From Methylococcaceae bacterium (GTDB lineage Bacteria > Pseudomonadota > Gammaproteobacteria > Methylococcales > Methylococcaceae): 8,263 nt of DNA. The translations under genes and the position numbers were made by a program. Where the stretch lies: NCBI GenBank assembly GCA_005792805.1, contig SXQV01000027.1, positions 1 to 8,263 of the forward strand, read 5' to 3'. The first letter of the stretch is position 1, and every line of letters starts with the position of its first letter. Below the pieces are notes generated by a model. The model did no database searches, was not told the DNA's origin, and worked only from the letters and a program-made list of their open reading frames with translations. Shown here piece after piece: positions 6,514 through 8,263 of this stretch.

Positions 6514-7529
6514 TGACTGCTCTCCGATTTGTTAGCGTGATCGTCAGTGGCGGGCACCTCGTCAATCACGGGGGGTTCTGCTGCCGGGTCAGACGGGGGG
6601 ACTTCCATGGGGCCGTCATAGTGATGGTCTGCCGGGCCGTCTTCCAGTGCGGGCGCATCATCCATCTGCATGATGATTTCAGGCTCCATCATGGGCCCCA
6701 TCATCAGGAAAATAGGGATCAGCAACGACCCCGCGTAGAAAACGGCCACTCCGGAGAGCAGGCTGTCGATGCGGTCGAATACGCCGCCGTGGCCTGGCAG
6801 AAAGCCGCTACTGTCTTTTACGCCCCGAACCCGTTTGGCTAGACTTTCAAACAGGTCGCCACACACGGAAAAGGCGACCGTGAGGAGGGAGAGAAAGACA
6901 AAATCGATCAGGGTCATGGTTTCCATGCCGACGAACAGGCCAACCGAGATGGCCAGCACCATCGCGGCACCCAGGGCACCGTAAACCCCTTCGATGGTTT
7001 TCCCTGGGCTGATGGCTTCCACCAGTTTCGCGAACCCCCAGCGCTTGCCGACAAAATAGGCGGCAATGTCGGCCAGCCAGATCAGCAGCACCAGATAGAG
7101 CACCTGATATTCGGAGAAATTCAGTCGTAGCCAGACCATTAGCGCCCAGCCGGAAATGAGGACAAAGGCCCCGCCGAGCAGGCGTCCTGTTCTTGAATAG
7201 CGGTATTTGACAAGTTTCTCCGGGGCTCGGCGGAAGGCGATACCCCAGATGGCCCACCATAAAACCACAGGGGCATAGAACCAGATCGGCAGTTCACCCG
7301 GCGCCCAGTAGAGGGCAAAGTACCGCGCGGCAATGAGCAGGGCGAGAATGGTTGCCGTGAATCCGATCCGACCGCAGCGCTCAAGGCCGGAAAGTCCCGC
7401 CCACTCCCAGGCCGCCAGCAGAATAATGGTGCCCCACAGCATCGCGAAACCGTCGGAAGACAGAAACAGGATGGCGGCGATGATTAACGGTGCCAGCAGG
7501 GACGCCGTAATGATTCGGTTCTTCAGCAT
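6510..7529 (-). CDS. cdsA: phosphatidate cytidylyltransferase CdsA (CDP-diglyceride synthase)
   Basis: CdsA joins CTP and phosphatidic acid to make CDP-diacylglycerol, the precursor of all main phospholipids, in the inner membrane. The protein is highly hydrophobic with several membrane helices from residue 5 to about 277. The family signature is complete at 229-255 (S-L-A-K-R, V-K-D-S-S, LPGHGGVFDRID), with conserved blocks WLADIAAYFVGKRWG (151-165) and SPGKTIEG (174-181). Its 339 residues exceed the 285 of E. coli because of a soluble tail (about 282-339) rich in D, E and P with one lysine, preceded by a Met-rich stretch (276-289). AGGA seven nt before the ATG is a good ribosome-binding site. 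It starts 41 nt after uppS, and its TGA overlaps the dxr ATG by 4 nt, implying translational coupling. Confidence 0.96.
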   Translation of the reverse strand: MLKNRIITASLLAPLIIAAILFLSSDGFAMLWGTIILLAAWEWAGLSGLERCGRIGFTATILALLIAARYFALYWAPGELPIWFYAPVVLWWAIWGIAFRRAPEKLVKYRYSRTGRLLGGAFVLISGWALMVWLRLNFSEYQVLYLVLLIWLADIAAYFVGKRWGFAKLVEAISPGKTIEGVYGALGAAMVLAISVGLFVGMETMTLIDFVFLSLLTVAFSVCGDLFESLAKRVRGVKDSSGFLPGHGGVFDRIDSLLSGVAVFYAGSLLIPIFLMMGPMMEPEIIMQMDDAPALEDGPADHHYDGPMEVPPSDPAAEPPVIDEVPATDDHANKSESSQ

Positions 7530-7570
7530 GGGATCATCCTACAGGTTAGTTGTGAGTTGGGTAGGCGGAG

Positions 7571-8263
7571 TCAGTGCGCTGGCGGGCGCTCTATCTGGTC
7601 GCCGGTCTGGCCGAACCGGCGCTGCCGGCTGGCGAAGCTGGCAAGGGCCTCGTCAAAGGCGGTGTTGTCAAATTCCGGCCAGAGCAGGGGCGTGAAGTGC
7701 AGTTCGGTATAGGCCAGTTGCCACAGCAGAAAGTTGCTGATGCGCTGCTCGCCGCCGGTGCGGATGAAAAGATCCGGCTCAGGAAGATCGGCGAGTGAAA
7801 GGTGTGCTGCGAGATGTTCGGGCGTGATATCAGCGCTCGCCAGCGTACCCCGCGCCACTTCGGAGGCTAGTCGGCGGGTAGCTTCGGTAATATCCCAGCG
7901 CCCCCCGTAATTGGCAGCGATCACCAGGGTGAGTGTTTGGTTTGAAGCGGTCATTGCCTCGGCGGCCGCGATTTTCTCCTGCAGCAACGGGGCAAACGCG
8001 GATCGGTCACCGATGACCCGCAGTCTGACGCCGTTATCATGCAGTTTACGGGTTTCGCGCTCCAGACTGGCGATGAACAATTCCATGAGCAGGGAGACTT
8101 CCTGCGCGGGTCTCCGCCAGTTTTCGCTGCTGAAGGCGAACAGCGTCAGCACTTCAACGCCGTGATTGATGCAGCTTTCCACGGTTTTGCGAACCGCACT
8201 GACACCGGCGCGATGCCCCGCATGTCTCGGCAGGAAGCGTTTTTTGGCCCAACGGCCGTTGCC
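7571..8263 (-). CDS. uppS: undecaprenyl diphosphate synthase UppS (IspU), N-terminus beyond window
   Basis: UppS is a cis-prenyltransferase that extends farnesyl diphosphate with eight isopentenyl units to C55 undecaprenyl diphosphate, the carrier for peptidoglycan and O-antigen precursors. The frame is open to the right edge, giving 230 visible residues; about 26 are missing. The first visible residues are GNGRWAKK, the end of the DGNGRWA motif, so the catalytic aspartate (D26 in E. coli) lies just outside. SSENW is at visible residues 45-49, ANYGGRWD at 127-134, RTGGE at 168-172, and the conserved glutamate of AYTELHF at 187, equal to E213 in E. coli. The GTG at 8182 is an internal valine codon and not the start. 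As first gene in view, it heads the cluster uppS-cdsA-dxr-rseP-dsbC; frr and pyrH often lie further upstream in relatives. Confidence 0.96.
   Translation of the reverse strand, partial: GNGRWAKKRFLPRHAGHRAGVSAVRKTVESCINHGVEVLTLFAFSSENWRRPAQEVSLLMELFIASLERETRKLHDNGVRLRVIGDRSAFAPLLQEKIAAAEAMTASNQTLTLVIAANYGGRWDITEATRRLASEVARGTLASADITPEHLAAHLSLADLPEPDLFIRTGGEQRISNFLLWQLAYTELHFTPLLWPEFDNTAFDEALASFASRQRRFGQTGDQIERPPAH

Noticed and set aside
7571..8182. uppS starting at the GTG at 8182
   Set aside because: The frame continues upstream through GNGRWAKK, the conserved catalytic block, to the window edge, so 8182 is an internal codon.
1..8263. Mobile elements, CRISPR arrays, tRNA/rRNA, phage or defence genes
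   Set aside because: No transposase-like frames, direct-repeat arrays, terminal repeats or RNA-gene signatures were seen; all sizeable coding sequence is accounted for by housekeeping genes.

Overview
This window looks like ordinary core chromosome from a gammaproteobacterium of moderately high GC. The evidence is recognition by eye: MutS, DsbC, RseP, Dxr, CdsA and UppS all read like the Escherichia coli proteins in motif and length, and the minus-strand order uppS-cdsA-dxr-rseP is the classic proteobacterial envelope/isoprenoid cluster. The species cannot be named from this sequence.

Layout, left to right. Positions 1-257 (+) hold the C-terminal end of a protein with a carboxypeptidase-regulatory/transthyretin-like beta fold. 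A 160-bp gap with a small hairpin precedes mutS (418-2988, +), the complete mismatch-recognition ATPase. A 180-bp gap between convergent genes holds a perfect 12-bp inverted repeat. The rest of the window is one tightly packed minus-strand cluster, read right to left: uppS (start beyond the right edge), cdsA, dxr, rseP and dsbC. Gaps are 41 nt, a 4-nt overlap, 23 nt and 16 nt, so co-transcription is likely. Its promoter is outside the window.

How the genes relate: Dxr commits carbon to the MEP isoprenoid pathway. UppS uses the isoprenoid products to make undecaprenyl diphosphate, the lipid carrier for cell-wall synthesis. CdsA makes CDP-diacylglycerol for phospholipids. RseP is the inner-membrane site-2 protease of the envelope stress response. 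DsbC repairs disulfides in the periplasm. MutS belongs to DNA repair and is unrelated to the cluster.

The main anomaly is in dxr. The frame is continuous and full length, but one codon is TAA, exactly where the metal-binding glutamate (E231 in E. coli) should be. Three codons earlier the near-invariant lysine (K228) reads Met. This is either a real inactivated gene, which would be remarkable for a normally essential enzyme, or a sequence error. Secondary points are dsbC in the place usually held by bamA after rseP, and a long acidic tail on CdsA. I found no mobile element, CRISPR array, tRNA, rRNA or novel defence-type system.
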